From: Entoloma clypeatum
Taxonomy: Eukaryota > Basidiomycota > Agaricomycetes > Agaricales > Entolomataceae
Direction: 5' to 3'
Assembly: GCA_963565915.1 (NCBI GenBank)
Contig: OY751488.1
Span: forward strand, 744,001 to 808,000
DNA length: 64,000 nt
Both the position numbers and the translations under genes were made by a program. Position 1 is the first letter of the stretch. Every line of letters starts with the position of its first letter. This document shows, in pieces, positions 1 to 11,575 of this stretch. The notes under the pieces are model-generated. The model saw only the letters and a list, made by a program, of their open reading frames with translations. It had not been told where the DNA came from and searched no databases.

Positions 1-809
1 CATGTTTGTGATTCCAGGCCACCAATAATGATGCATAATTAATTCCAAGGTTTTCCATTGACCCAGATGTCCAGCGACTGGATTGTCGTGATGTAATTTA
101 ATAATTTCCACCCTGAGTTCCTGATCCTTTGGCACATACACCTTTCCTCTATGCAACCATAAACCCTGCTCCTCATGCCATTCCTCCGCTCGTAATGTTT
201 TTGTGTTTGTTTTCTTTAATTCTTCCACTGCTTTGAGCACTTGCTCCTCAAACTCTTTTGCATCCCTGATGTGTTTCAATAGTTTAGTTTCTTCTCCATC
301 AATAAGTACAAGTGGAAATATTCGGGTTTCAATAGTGTTACATCCTCATTGCCATTTTCTACCCCCTTTCTATGGTCAACTCTTCTTGAGAGAGTGTCCG
401 CCTTCCCCATTGAAGTTCCTGCCTTGTGTATTAATTTAAAGTTGAAATGTGTTAGATACAATGCCCAACGTGCTTGTCTGCGATTAAGCTTTCGATCCTG
501 CATGAAGTATTCCAGGTTTTTGTGATTGGTCCAGATCTCGACCTCATGTTTGGCTCCTTCAAGGTGGTGTCTCCATGCTTCCAGCGCTCGAATCATGCCC
601 AGCATTTCTTTATTGTGTATGTCGTAATTTCTTTCCACATCATTTGATCCTTTAGATAAATTGACACACGGCCTCCATTTCTCATCCTCACATTCCATAG
701 ATAGAATCGCTCCTGTGGCGAAGTCCGATGCGTCTGATTCTACTCTTAACTTCCGATCTGGATCGGGAGATACCAATATGGGTGCTTCCATAAATAACTT
801 CTTTAGCGC
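1..809 (-). pseudogene. Gypsy family A pol fragment: RNase H and integrase zinc-binding region
   Basis: Read on the minus strand, 809-300 encodes a Ty3/gypsy RNase H closely matching the A element at 10600-10920: motifs EAPILVSPD, ESDASDFATGAILS and TNHKNLEYF are present. It is followed by an integrase H2C2 zinc-binding segment (minus 200-1: LHHDNPVAGHLGQWKT, then HHYWWPGI). The two parts are in different frames. The RNase H frame runs into a stop at 276 and the integrase part resumes in another frame, so there is an indel near 290-310. Homology to A stops abruptly at the upstream (higher-coordinate) side near 809, and the integrase core runs off the window edge. This is a dead fragment; family assignment is secure, exact ends are not. 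Confidence 0.85.
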
Positions 810-1980
810 TGAAATGAAGGAAGTGAGTCTGGGGATGAGCACAAGCAATATCTCTATCACACACACAAACACCAAACCCAACAACGAAGACCAAACAAGT
901 CTCGTGATGCATACTTCTCAATCAATATAGTTCGGGGTGATGAGTGGGATCACTCAGAATGTGACTCTTCCAAACAACAATTGAATAACTTGTTTAGCGA
1001 TGGCTCAATAAGTCTCAAACAAGACTTAGAGATAGTTCTCAATAGATAATGAACCGAGGTTTGTGATTTCCTAACCAACAAGACTTCACAAACACGATCT
1101 CGACCAAATACGAACACGACAATGACCAATACAACTGATAGATAACACAATTTGACGATTGACAAGTTCTTGAACACACAAAACACAATCGCGACTGACT
1201 TCCGATGCAAACCAAACGATCTTGAGGCTTCAATGATACTCGCAAACGATGACAGATGCACAAGACAAATGCTATCAATTCTGGGGCACAATCTAACCTA
1301 ACCTATCTACGACAAAACAATGAGACTTTATACATGAGCTGCAATAAATATAGAAAACGGATGCATGTGGTCTCGCTAAGGGGTATCCAGTCAAGTAAGC
1401 CTTCGCTAGAGACATCGTGATGTGTCCATGTGGTTGACAATGCAACAGGTACGTTCTTTTCTCCATATTCTACCTCTATCATGCTTGTGAGGACACTATT
1501 CCACTATCTCGGTCTATTGATACACCTCGCGATGACGCCAATGAGTTACTGCGAGGTATCAGATGCTTTGATTAAGGGTCATCTCGGTAAGCAACCAATC
1601 AACAACCGATCCATATCAATATGTCTGCCATGTAATGCACATTGATCGCGGTGTATCAAACCCGATCTCGGTCTGTTCAATCCGATGTCATTGGCTATTC
1701 CCCATATGGACCATTTGGATGCGAAGCGAGGCGCACATTTGCCAAGCCTCTCGTGAGAATGTCTCCAGTCAAGCCCTCGATGTATAGTAGACAGTGCTAG
1801 TGTCATCGATAAATCCAATATAATCAATCTCATTGTTTCGCGCTTCATTTTGAGAGGTGCTTGATAGTCTTATCTATCTCGCGAGACGATCCCATGGCTC
1901 TCGAGTATCATAGCTAAGCCCATAGTGGTGACCAGCGCTATGTCCTACATTGCCATGGTCTCTAAATGCTTTAAAATGTC
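810..1980. other. No gene seen
   Basis: Several short ORFs on both strands (up to 113 aa) show no domain, no repeat and no match to the other elements in the window. CA-rich runs near 855-875 are simple sequence. It may be decayed LTR or transposon leader, but nothing supports an assignment. Confidence 0.5.
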
Positions 1981-2050
1981 TCTGACTCATTACATTACTT
2001 TGTCATCCCCTTTAGTATACTTCACTCCCGCGCTGACTCACTTTCTGCAG
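1981..2050 (+). repeat. Fragment of family B LTR (U3 part)
   Basis: This stretch matches the U3 part of the B LTR at 26284-26683 (reverse complement), including the shared words CTGACTCATTACATTACTT and CCCCTTTAGTATACTTC. It ends at CTGCAG, where the LINE-derived sequence of the inverted repeat begins. The join shares CAG with the LINE side, so the breakpoint has short microhomology. Confidence 0.65.
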
Positions 2051-2441
2051 GGGCATTTGCCTTTAGGGATCGTCCAACACCCAACACAACCGTTGGCGGT
2101 AGTTGCGTGGTAGCGCGCTGGGTACAAAGGGGTGCAGCCCCCTCTGGCAAGCAAACACGATCGAAGGATAAGAACCGCACAGGCACTTCTTTGGGGGGTA
2201 GGGCGCAGGCACCCCCCAGCGCCGCTAACGGCCAACCTCACAAGGTTGGAGTGCTCTTGTATCGCGCGGCCGAGTATTCGGGTGCACATTTTATAACAGA
2301 CTCCCCTGTCCTGGTGCAAGGACTTATCAGCTCGACGGAGCTTTGCGCCGCCTGTTCTTCTTGCATACGTAGATCCTCGGATCGATGTAGTTTACTCTAT
2401 GTCAAGTGTACCCCTAGTATACCGCTATATAAATTGATGAC

Positions 2442-2472
<31 letters not shown>
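2048..2472 (+). mobile_element. LINE 3' end with poly(A) tail, truncated by the duplication breakpoint
   Basis: This copies the last 425 bp of the LINE at 56199-58154 in the opposite orientation and ends in a 30-base poly(A) run (2443-2472). Reading frame 2107-2481 stays open into the poly(A), as in the longer copy. The flank after the tail (CCATTCTAAG) is the same target sequence as beside the right-hand copy. No upstream LINE sequence or second target-site copy is present, because the duplicated segment starts here. Confidence 0.85.
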
Positions 2473-2474
<2 letters not shown>

Positions 2475-4069
2475 ATTCTAAGATGTTAACACAGATTGAC
2501 TATGATTTGTTGCATGATACAACAATAACACATTTGGATGGGGAATATTTGGTTTGTGACAAACAAAGATGGCAATCCCAAAAGGGTGTACAATGCAGTG
2601 TTTAAATCCAAGTCATCAACACAGCTGTCTAGGTGCGGATCAGGTGATCTAGCACACTGGCTTAATGCCAAGCGGCTGTGATGATCGCGAGCTGGCTCAG
2701 CGGGTTCATCATCCTCAGGGGCGGCGATGTCAGTGGCCCTGGGAGTCCTTTGGTACCTGGTGATGGTGACCATGGATATGTCCAAATATTCAAAGTGTAA
2801 TTACACTTTGATGTGTTCATGCAATCAATAGTAATCTTGTATACCAAGAACCATGTGATATGCAATTTGATGCATATTAGTATAAGATGCTTCTTCAAGT
2901 AATCCCAAGCAATTGTTTGGAATAGAAACCCAACAATAGTCTCTAGGACTAACAGATCGATTCATATGACAGTCTTGGTGATCCAAATATCATTGTTTTG
3001 GACGACATGTCTTTTTATCTTTGAAGCCTTGTTCACAATGTCACAGATTTAATGAGTAAATCACTGTGCATCCTATAGAGTGTTGTATGCAAAACAATTG
3101 CATGAGATAAAATCAATCAATGCAAAGTTTGCAAGAATGCAAGTTCAATTAAGAATTGCTCTTCTCTCTATATTCTCCCCCTTTTCCAGTCAAGTGTGGA
3201 ATCGTTTTGTGCTGAAACGTCATAAATCATTTGCTTCATAAATGGCATATGAACTGAAACAGTGCAGAACTTGGGTGGGAAACCAATAATTCATGCAAAA
3301 AAGGGTGTGAATCGCTGATCTGAAATAGCTAGTCTCAGGCAATCATTCCAGTTCCATTTGTAAGCAACATTTATTGCATGATTCCATGACTAATCCATTT
3401 TGCAAATAGAGTGTCACAAGGATCTATTTTGATTTTGCAATGGAAATTATTCCCATGCAAAAATGGAGAGCTTTAAGATGAGGAGTGTACATGTTTTGCT
3501 CGACTCAATCTTGTGCTAGTTTATACAACAGTTGTTGCAGAAAAAGTGAAGGAACAATCTTGAATCAATGATTGAAGGGTGTTTTAAGACTCTTTTATCT
3601 TGTGAATAATGAAGTAGATTACAACATTATTAAAATGCTTAAAAGCATTTATTTATCCAATTAATCATGCATCACAGACAGAGGCGTGCTTTTAGCATGT
3701 CTTTTTAACAATGATTTAAAGTGGAATTTGAATCCAAAGTAAAGGAATAAAGACGTAGCAAAAGACAAGTTAATGACTTGCATGTTCTTTTAAATAAGCT
3801 TTTAAATGCACAAATTTCAAAGGGGTCAGGTATAGTTGAGAGTTCTTTTGACACCCAATCTATGTGATATAGAATCACGTGCTTTTATATGCTTTTTTTC
3901 TTCAATAGTAGGCAGCTTAGAAAGCACACTAACTATTTGGATTATTCCATGATTGGACATAAGTTATTTGAACATTAAAAATGCGAAATGCATTTTTCAA
4001 GCTCTCTTAGTATTTCTTTCATAGACATGTTGCAAACAGATATATTGCAACAGTGAAAGAGAATACAAA
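2473..4069. other. AT-rich stretch, no gene seen
   Basis: No ORF of note and no domain. The only structure I see is a perfect 22-bp palindrome at 2790-2811. The stretch is duplicated, inverted, at 54602-56188, so any feature here is present twice. Confidence 0.6.
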
Positions 4070-4224
4070 TCATTTTACATAATGATATGCTGATCTAAGG
4101 TCCAAGCATGGAAATGCTGTGTCGTAATCTTCGACGGGTGGATTCTTATGTTGTTCTGCTGTGACGGTGTTGAACACCACTCCGTTATAACTGCCGCGAT
4201 AGGGCTCAACGAAATGTGATTGTA
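4070..4224 (-). pseudogene. Unrecognised C-terminal coding remnant (left copy)
   Basis: A minus-strand frame of about 50 codons ends in a stop at 4070 (residues such as HFVEPYRGSYNGVV and PCLDLRSAYHYVK). It is open into the adjacent solo LTR, where the frame loses meaning, so the LTR seems to have cut an older coding region. I do not recognise the product; it could be the end of a transposon polyprotein or of a lost host gene. The right-arm copy is 54447-54601. Confidence 0.35.
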
Positions 4225-4937
4225 TGTTAAGTAGCTGAAACATCGGAGCTTCGTCGGAGTCCTTCAGAGGTCGGATGTAGGACTGAGACTGGAGCGGAAC
4301 TCCGGAAATGCAGAGGAACGACGAAGGGGAGGGACATGGCTTCAACATATGTGTTGCACCGCTGTTTGTTGGATAAGGTGTCCCAATTTCAGGAGGTCAG
4401 AGGAGAGGTCAGAGGTGCAGAGGTCCTCGGAGAGATCTCGGTGAGGGACATGCTGATGTGGAAGTGGTCAGATGCTGTCAGAGTTGTGACTCAGACACAG
4501 TACTGAGCTCGTCGAAGGGTAACAATGGAGGAGGAACAGAAGATAATGATGTCATCAGTGTATTGTGCCACGGCGAGGATCTCTGGCATGAACTGAGAGT
4601 AGAGGAGTGAACTTGGTTGATATTCAAACTCAGGAACTACAGGTATGGTATGAGCTTAAATATCTAAATGTGATTACTTTACAGAGGTGGTCAGAGTGGG
4701 TCCAGAGTTGTGGCGTAAGTTGCCAGCGACTGTATCGAACATTGGAGATGTCGGTCAATGGACCATGCGGAAAAGGTGATGCATAATTAAACAGGAATAT
4801 GGATATGAAATGCATAAAGGCATGGAGTTATGAATATGAAATGCAAGATGGCAACATGCGGAGATGCGGAGGTAACGGATGTCTGGAATGTCAGAGGATG
4901 ATCGGAGTGGATCAGAGACTCGGAGATGGATATAACA
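4225..4937 (-). repeat. Solo LTR of gypsy family C (left copy)
   Basis: In minus orientation it starts TGTTATATCC and ends CTTAACA, matching the 722-bp LTRs at 48202-48923 and 51483-52204 but with many CpG-to-TpG/CpA changes, so it is an old insertion. It is 713 bp with no internal element sequence attached. Flanking pentamers are TTGTA and TCGTG, which could be a target duplication altered by two transitions. It sits between a copia gag remnant and an unknown coding remnant. Confidence 0.8.
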
Positions 4938-5631
4938 TCGTGCTTGAGTCTTCTCCCATAAATTCTGATCCGGCCGATGAAAAAGCCTATGCCTGAAAGG
5001 TAATCCTCAAGCGAGAAATCAGAAACATGGTTTGGAGGATGGTGATTGTATTTTTCAACAATCAATTCTCGAACCTTGGTGTAGGTGAGACCATCATTGT
5101 AGAGAAGAATCTCTGTGGTATAGTCATCCCAATCAGGAGATGGGAGTGAGGATAGCAACATTAGGGGGCATGTCGATTGATGAATAGCATGATGTGTGCT
5201 TAGGTGATCATAGATCTTATCGAGATAATTGATCTTGATCGCAGGGTGTTGCTTCATTGAAAGTTTGAAGGACAATGTGGCATGGACATCAGACAGTACT
5301 GTCGTGTAAGTACTGTCGTGTAGACGGCCCGTCCATATCTATTCTTCAACTCAAACCAAGTCTCGTGAGATGTGCTTTTGGTGAGTTTGATCGACAAATC
5401 AATGCGGAGTTGAATATTGGCAAGAGCCAATTGATCCCTAATGTTCCATCCTCTGACTAGCATTGCGGCTTTCCACTTATGTGCGGAGGACTCTGAGGGT
5501 CTCTTTTCAGTGCCAGCAACGATCTGGCACGAATCTTGAGATTTAAGATATGAACACATGGCGTTCAACCACTTGAGATAGTTAAGGCCATCAAGAACGG
5601 CAACAGCAATCAAGGTATTGATTGATGACAT
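4938..5631 (-). pseudogene. Ty1/copia Gag-like remnant (left copy)
   Basis: The minus-strand ORF from 5631 begins MSSINTLIAVAVLDGLNYLKW, the F/L-x-G-x-N-Y-x-x-W pattern of copia Gag N-termini. The following frame carries LMLLSSLPSPDWDDY, typical of the UBN2-type Gag region. The two frames are separated by a tandem duplication of 14 bp (5295-5322) that shifts the frame. The C-terminal side is cut by the solo C LTR. The start codon at 5631 is the only in-frame ATG with the family N-terminus. It encodes different Gag residues from copia-1 and copia-2, so it belongs to another family. Confidence 0.7.
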
Positions 5632-5724
5632 GTCGTTCTAGCTCTCTGGATATGACTTGGGCATGGTGCCCAGGGATCCTAGAGAGTCACAGTTTTAACG
5701 AGTGAAGAGAATGTAGATGAGGAT

Positions 5725-5945
5725 GCTTACTCAGCTCCGCAGTAGTATTACTCAGTCCGCAGTCATCTTACTCATGCGCACTGCCTTCCACAGTTACTGA
5801 CTCATTCGCTACCGCTCATAGTCAGTACTATATAAACCTCATGTACCATAGCTACATTCCTTAGATTTAGCAATCACATTGCTCTTCGCCTTTCCACTTG
5901 CTGCATACTCTGCCTGAACCTTGGAATGGTTTGTTAAGCATAACA
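5725..5945 (+). repeat. Partial LTR of family B
   Basis: It contains the R/U5 side of the B LTR, including the CTATATAAAC TATA-like box near 5830 and the end GTTAAGCATAACA. The U3 start (TGTTACGG in other copies) is missing; instead the sequence joins the copia remnant. The same truncated form occurs inverted at 52726-52946, so truncation predates the duplication. Confidence 0.8.
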
Positions 5946-6047
5946 AGTTGCTAAATCTCGTTAGGTTCACCCAGAGCAAAGAGAGCAACTACCAGACAAG
6001 TCAAGACGTCACGCTTCTTTGAAGACTTCACCAGTAACCCATTCACC

Positions 6048-7538
6048 ATGCCAGAAGCCCAACAGGAGGAGCTAAGTCCTTGAGACAGGATCGATTTTAT
6101 GCTCTTCCAGCAGTACATTGAATTGGAGATCCGTCGCATCCTACAGCAGGTGCTTGATGAAGAACTAGACAACGACGAGCAGCGCCCCCATGGCGAGATA
6201 GCAGAGAGCATCCATCTTGCTCGGCAACACCAGATCGCGCATTACACCACCCGACAGAACGAACTCAAAAGCTTTCGCGTTCAAGAAGGACCTCAGACAG
6301 GTCGGATCACAGAGATCAGAGAGTTTATCGGTGTCCAGACAACCGTTATCAGAAGATTGATTAGGACGCTCACATCGAGACGTCCCAGAGCCACATCATC
6401 ACGTCTTATTCAAAGCAGCAGATCTACGCCCACTTCACCACCGAAGAACAACAGACCGAGTACAACCGTTGGGCATGAAATGAGAAACTTGACCCCTTCT
6501 CGCGACCAACAGACGCGCAGGAACAGAGATTCCTTCCACTGATTCCGCCGACGAGTCCCCTGACAAATTTACTTTTGACTCCGCACAGTCAGATATCGAA
6601 CAGACGCCTAGAACAGGGACTCCTTACCTGTATCCCGAACCCCATCTTTATCCCAACAACCCGACCCCTCTTCTCCTCCACAGACTCTAGACATGGCAGA
6701 AGCTCCGGCAGTACAAACAATGGATACATCCAAGATCATCAAGGATCCTGGGATGTTCAAGGACAGATACACCTTCGACGAGTGGTGGAAAGCCACCAAA
6801 CTATACATCAGGTTCCAAAAGAGCCTAACAGATGATCAGCAGATTCTTGCGGTGCTATCCTGCATGATGGAAGGGTCTGGCAGGCACTGGGCCAGTAACA
6901 AGTTAGACGCTCTTGCTGTTGACAACGAGAACATCACCTGGCTAGGCTTCTCCGATGATATCGCCACACGATTCTCCATCGCCAACAAGTCGGTTGCTGC
7001 CAAAGCAAGACTTGAAGTCCTGAGACAAGAGAAACGCACCGTCGAAGAGCTCTTGAAGCTGTCAAACCTTGGCAAAGAAACTGGGAAATACATCCTAGAA
7101 AAGGACGTCAACCGCAGAATCTCTGAACAAGTGGCTAGTGATGGCAAGACGTACACCGATCACGCAAAGGAGATCCGAAACAAGGGACGACAGATGGAAG
7201 GACATGCATTGGTCATCCGAGGTGGCGGCGACATGCGCACCGGATCGGGTACCACTTATGGTGGTCAGGGCAAGGCCATGGAGATCGACAAAGCAGGAGT
7301 AGCCCGTTGCTACAACTGTCAATGCTTCGGTCATCTGGCTAAAGACTGTAGTGCTCCAAAGAAGAAAGATGGTCGCAAGTGTTTCAACTGTGACCAAGAA
7401 GGCCATATCGCGCGCAACTGCTGCAAGCCAAAGAAGAACTCCGGAAGGGTTAGGAAGGTGTCCAAGGAAGATGCCGAGAATGATGAAACCACAATCTTAG
7501 AAGCCGACGAGAAGGATTTTCCTGAAGGGTCTGATTAA
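6048..7538 (+). pseudogene. Family B gypsy Gag (left copy, broken N-terminal half)
   Basis: ATG at 6048 opens the B Gag leader (MPEAQQEELSP), but a TGA follows in place of the CGA arginine codon seen in other copies. The helical leader (6099-6542) then continues in another frame. From 6693 a 281-codon frame is intact: a Gag core, then two CCHC zinc knuckles (CYNCQCFGHLAKDC near 7310 and CFNCDQEGHIARNC near 7380), then an acidic tail ending at 7538. A 40-bp segment present in the other B copies is missing near 6533. Unlike B- and B+, this copy keeps arginine where they have TGA just before GGGDMRTG, so it is the least damaged Gag core of the family here. Confidence 0.8.
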
Positions 7539-8885
7539 ATGACGCTAAGTCGCGACCCTTATAGTATGTGAACAGAACCTCCCCACATGAGGAATACCGC
7601 CCATAGCAATTCTAAATGCGGATGGATCACCAAATTGACAACAGAAAGTGAGCCAACTTGCCGAAGTCAAGCTGGATTTGGGAGCACATCAGGAAACCAT
7701 GGAAGCAATGGTACCGGACATTGGAAGAACAGACATGCTCTTGGGATATGACTGGTTGGTACACCACAACCCCACAATCAATTGGACAACCGGCGCGGTA
7801 ACATTTAACCGGTGCCCAACAACATGTTGGACCAAACACTCGGATTTCAGGGTTAACCTTGATGGTCGCAAACACTGGGTTTGCATGGTTGAGGTGCGCG
7901 ACAAAGATGCACCCAAAAGTCGGATCAGAAATGGAAGCCTGGAGACCCTATTTTGGAAGCCGTCACTCCCACACCACCTCTCACAACCAAACGACCCTCA
8001 TATGTTGAACGATTTGCTCATCTCTTTGAGAAGGAGAACTTTGATAAGATCCCAAAGGAGAGGGAATGGGACCATGGTATCGAACTTACACTGGATGCAC
8101 CAAAGGAACTAGGGGGAAATACATATCCTATGACACAAAAGGAACAAGAGGAATTGGACGCATTCATTGACGAGGGTCTAGCAACAGGAAAGATCCGCCC
8201 ATCCAAATCCCCGTATGCCTCTCCTTGCTTCTTCATCAACAAGAAGGATGGCTCCAAACGATTGGTACAAGATTACCGCATGGTCAATAAATTCACGGTC
8301 AAAGACAAGTTCCCACTCCCACGAATATCCGATCTCTTGGATGTGCTGAAAGATGCAGTCTACTTCAATAAGATGGACATCATGTGGGGCTATAACAACA
8401 TCTGGATTAAGGAGGGCGATGAATGGAAAGCTGCCTTCCTCACCAGTCAAGGATTGTTCGAACCATTGGTCAAGTTTTTCAATCTTTGCAACTCCCTGGG
8501 AACGTTCTCTCGGATGATGGCTAGTCTATTCCGGGACCAAATCTGCCGATGTATCTGCGTGATCTACATGGATGACATTGTGGTTATCGGTAAAACCAAC
8601 GAAGAACTCGCGCGAAACACTGAAGAAATTCTACAGATCCTATCGGACAATGATTTGTTCCTAAAGGAGAAGAAGTGTTTCTGGGAAGTAATGAAATGTC
8701 CTATATTGGGATATGTTGTTGGTGAGGGACGTGTCAAAATGGAAACTGAGAAGATGGATATGATCCAAAACTGGCGAGCACCCACATCAAAGAAGGAAGT
8801 TCAGAAGTTTCTTGGATTTGCTAACTTCTATCAACATTTTATTGAAGGGTACTCAAACATTGCGAAACCTCTCACGGTATGGCAT
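7539..8885 (+). pseudogene. Family B gypsy protease remnant and reverse transcriptase, truncated
   Basis: After Gag the sequence jumps about 235 bp relative to B+ (38745-38970), deleting the protease active-site region. The C-terminal protease part (DMLLGYDWLVHHNP) remains at 7640-7800. RT is open from 7953: NKKDGSKRLVQDYRMVN, MDIMWGYNN and the catalytic YMDD at about 8567. The frame ends just after the GFANFYQHF motif; a small deletion and abrupt loss of similarity follow near 8880. RNase H, integrase and 3' LTR are absent. The protease-to-RT frameshift is shared with B- and B+. Confidence 0.85.
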
Positions 8886-8967
8886 TTACTGGCTGTGTAA
8901 CTTCTTTGATGCGCTCCTAGTAGCGTAGAGCTTCGGCAGATGTTGGCAAGAGGTGGTAGCTCATCAT
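8886..8967. other. Short spacer, nothing recognised
   Basis: Eighty-two bases between the broken B element and the 5' LTR of element A1; no match to either. Confidence 0.5.
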
Positions 8968-9285
8968 TGTTATGATCGTATTTTCACTTTTCACTTTATC
9001 TTATCTCGATCTTATCTATATCTTATCGTACATGAGGACATCTTATCATTAGCACGCAGCAGGATGCGAAGGATCCAGAGTCGCGCAGCATGATGCAGCC
9101 TCAACGCAGCCTCAAGATATCTACATATATAAGTAGGGTACTTTCACTTGTATTCAATAGCTTGTCCTCTTGAGATTCCCGCTGGGTCTCTTGGCAATAC
9201 AGCATCTTCATCATCTTTCCACATTTTTCCTCTAAGTTCAGAAGTTTGGGCTGGCGACGTTGTTTGACTTAGCATCGCCTCAACA
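8968..9285 (+). repeat. 5' LTR of A1
   Basis: Starts TGTTATGATCG and ends GCCTCAACA (TG...CA). It matches the 3' LTR along its length, with a TATATAAGTAGGG box near 9128. It is 318 bp versus 329 bp for the partner, with scattered substitutions and indels, indicating an old insertion. Confidence 0.9.
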
Positions 9286-9719
9286 GAAGAACAAGCTCTA
9301 AAGTTGAATGTGTTAAGGGGGACCTCCCGGACTTCCCCATTATAACTAGCATTGCCGTTCAAGACACACAGGGAAACATTGAGCCCATCCCGTGTTGAGG
9401 TGACCAAAGGCCGATGCATAATCCAGAAATACATTGGGAAAAAGCGGAGATTAAACTATCAAGATGTTCAGAAGAATGTGGCATGCATCAAACATGTTAT
9501 TTAAATAAAACTGCAAGAACCAGATGGGGTGGAAGAATGGAAGAAGTAGTAGAAGGAAATGAAGAAGAAGTGGAGGAGGAGGTAATCCACATGCTCAGGG
9601 CAGCTAAGGGATAGCCCTCAGATGAAATAACGGCAGAACAGGCTGTTCCCCGAAAATATCATAAATATCTATCAGTCTTTTAAAAGAAAGCATCAGAGAG
9701 GTTACCAGTCAGGAAACCA
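9286..9719 (+). pseudogene. A1 leader and protease-tail remnant
   Basis: Only the frame 9414-9614 is recognisable: HNPEIHWEKAEIKLSRC resembles the end of a gypsy protease and the linker before RT (H-N-P-x-I-x-W then a CxxxC-like region). Gag and the protease catalytic site are missing, so a large deletion lies between the LTR and here. The rest has no identifiable domain. Confidence 0.5.
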
Positions 9720-10934
9720 TGGGATCACACTATAGACTTAAAACCGGATTTCGTACCAAAGAAGGCCAAGTCTATCCCCTGTAACCAGATGAAAGGAAAG
9801 AAGTATCAGAATTTGTGAACGATCAATTATGCAAAGGGTATATTCGACCTACCAAGTCACCACAAACTTCGCCAGTATTCTTTATACCCAAAAAGGATGG
9901 AAAGAAATGAATGGTACAGGATTACTGACATATTAACAGCTGGACCATCCGCAATAATTATCCACTCCCATTGATTCCGGAGTTGATTGATAAGTTAAAA
10001 GGGAAGAAAAGGTTCACCAAGATGGATCTCAGATGGGGCTACAACAATGTGGGCATCAAGGAGGGAGGCAAGTGGAAAGTGGCATTTACGACCCCTGATG
10101 GAGCCTTTGAACCGACAGTCATGTTTTTTGGATTAAATAATTCCCTGAGCACGTTCCAGACCATGATGAACAATATCTTTAGGGACTTGATCAACCAGGG
10201 ATATGTGGTTATTTATATCGATGATATATTGGTGGCAACAGAAGGAGAGGAAGGACACGACACCATAGTGGAGGAAGTTTTGAAAAGATTACGAGAGAAC
10301 GATTTATTCATTCTTGAAACCAGAAAAATGTTTCTTTGATAGAGATGAAATAGAGTTCTTGGGATTAATTGTTGGGAAAGACGAAATTTGGATGGACCCC
10401 TTGAAAGTAGACGCCATCAAACAATGGCCAACACCGGCCAAGGTCAAGGAAGTACAATCATTCCTTGGACTCGCCAACTTCTATTGGAGATTCATCAAGG
10501 ATTTCTCTAAAGTGGCCGGACCACTACATAAGTTAACTAGGAAAGACATGGTATGGAAATGGAGCACGGAACAGGAGGAGGCGTTTGACGCGCTAAAAAG
10601 GTTATTTACGGAAGCACCCATATTGGTATTGCCCGATCTGGATCGGAAGTTAAGAGTAGAATCAGAGGCATCGGACTTCGCCATGGGAGCGATTCTATCT
10701 ATGGAATGTGAGGATGAGAAATGGAGGCCATGTGTCTTTTTATCTAAAGGATTAAATGATGTGGAAAGAAATTACGACGTACACAATAAAGAAATGCTGG
10801 GCATAATTCGAGCACTGGAAGCATGAAGACACCACCTTGAAGGAGCCAAACATGAGGTTGAGATCTGGACCGATCACAAAAACCTGGAATACTTCATGCA
10901 GGGTCGAAAGCTTAATCGCAGACAAGCACGTTGA
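9720..10934 (+). pseudogene. A1 reverse transcriptase and RNase H, broken
   Basis: RT motifs are clear: SPVFFIPKKDGKK, MDLRWGYNN, FFGLNNS, and catalytic YIDD near 10220. RNase H follows ([42 protein letters not shown]). There are stops near 9783, 9908 and 9930. An indel at about 10314 splits RT into 9971-10339 and 10314-10826, and TGA replaces the conserved Trp codon after ALEA at 10824. At 10934 the sequence switches in mid-RNase H to the C family. Confidence 0.9.
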
Positions 10935-11547
10935 CAAGCTCGTTGGTCCGAATACCTCTGCCAGTTCAATCTCATCATCCGCTTCCACCCTGGCCATTTA
11001 GGTATGAAGCCCGATCTTTTAAGTAGACGATGGGACATCTACCCTAAAGAGGGAAATAGTGACTATTCATCCGTCAACCCAAGCAACTTCAAACCCATCT
11101 TCACACAAGAACAGCTCACCACTTCACTTCACGCAACAGAGTTATATACACCCGTCCTCCGTGCCACAATCATCATGGATACAGATCAGCTCCACGCACT
11201 CCTTTACACTATGTCTACCCGGCACTATGTGTGCTATACACCCCGTCTTCCACATATCCATGCTCGAACCAGCAACTCCTAACGAGATTCCAAATCGGAT
11301 ACAATCTCCTCCGCCTCTGCTCGAGATCGCAGGAGAAACCAAATATGAAATTGCAGAAATCGTCGACTCAAAGATCGATAAAAGACGATGATGCAAACTC
11401 CTTTACCTCGTCCGCTGGTTAGGTTATGAAGACACCAGTGAAGAGTTTTCTTGGTTACCCACATCCGAGCTTGAACACGTAGCGGATACGGTAGTGGACT
11501 TCCACTCCGCTCAACCAACTAAGCCAGGCCCCTTATCGCGCTTGTAA
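10935..11547 (+). pseudogene. C-family RNase H end fused to a C-family chromodomain region
   Basis: The first part (ARWSEYLCQFNLIIRFHPG, PDLLSRRWD) is the end of a C RNase H, matching 21960-22070. A deletion then removes the whole integrase core. The sequence resumes as the C-terminal chromodomain: YEIAEIVDSK, a TGA before CKLLYLVRWLGYEDT, SWLPTSELEH, and the terminal KPGPLSRL and stop at 11547, matching 50098-50385. The TGA (11390) sits where the sister copy has a codon for Ser/Arg. Confidence 0.8.
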
Positions 11548-11575
11548 CAAGAAGAAAAGAAAATCTATTAATATT

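Larger units (their letters stand above)
2048..5969 (+). repeat. Left arm of a 3.9-kb inverted duplication (pairs with 52702-56624)
   Basis: Positions x here pair with about 58671-x on the other side. LINE tail, poly(A), a gene-free AT-rich tract, a solo C LTR, a copia gag remnant and most of a B LTR occur in the same order, inverted. The only differences I noticed are two CpG-type transitions (in the LINE tail and near 4293) and one base in the poly(A). At the outer end the arms diverge inside the LINE (2048/56624). At the inner end similarity drops from near identity to ordinary B-family divergence just after the B LTR (about 5969/52702). Confidence 0.85.

Noticed and set aside
2107..2481. 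Separate gene ending in polylysine
   Set aside because: It is the tail of the LINE frame reading into its poly(A).
5254..5631. Host gene for the 125-aa ORF MSSINTL... (also 53040-53417)
   Set aside because: The N-terminal pattern and the following SSLP-W motif are those of copia Gag, and the frame is broken.
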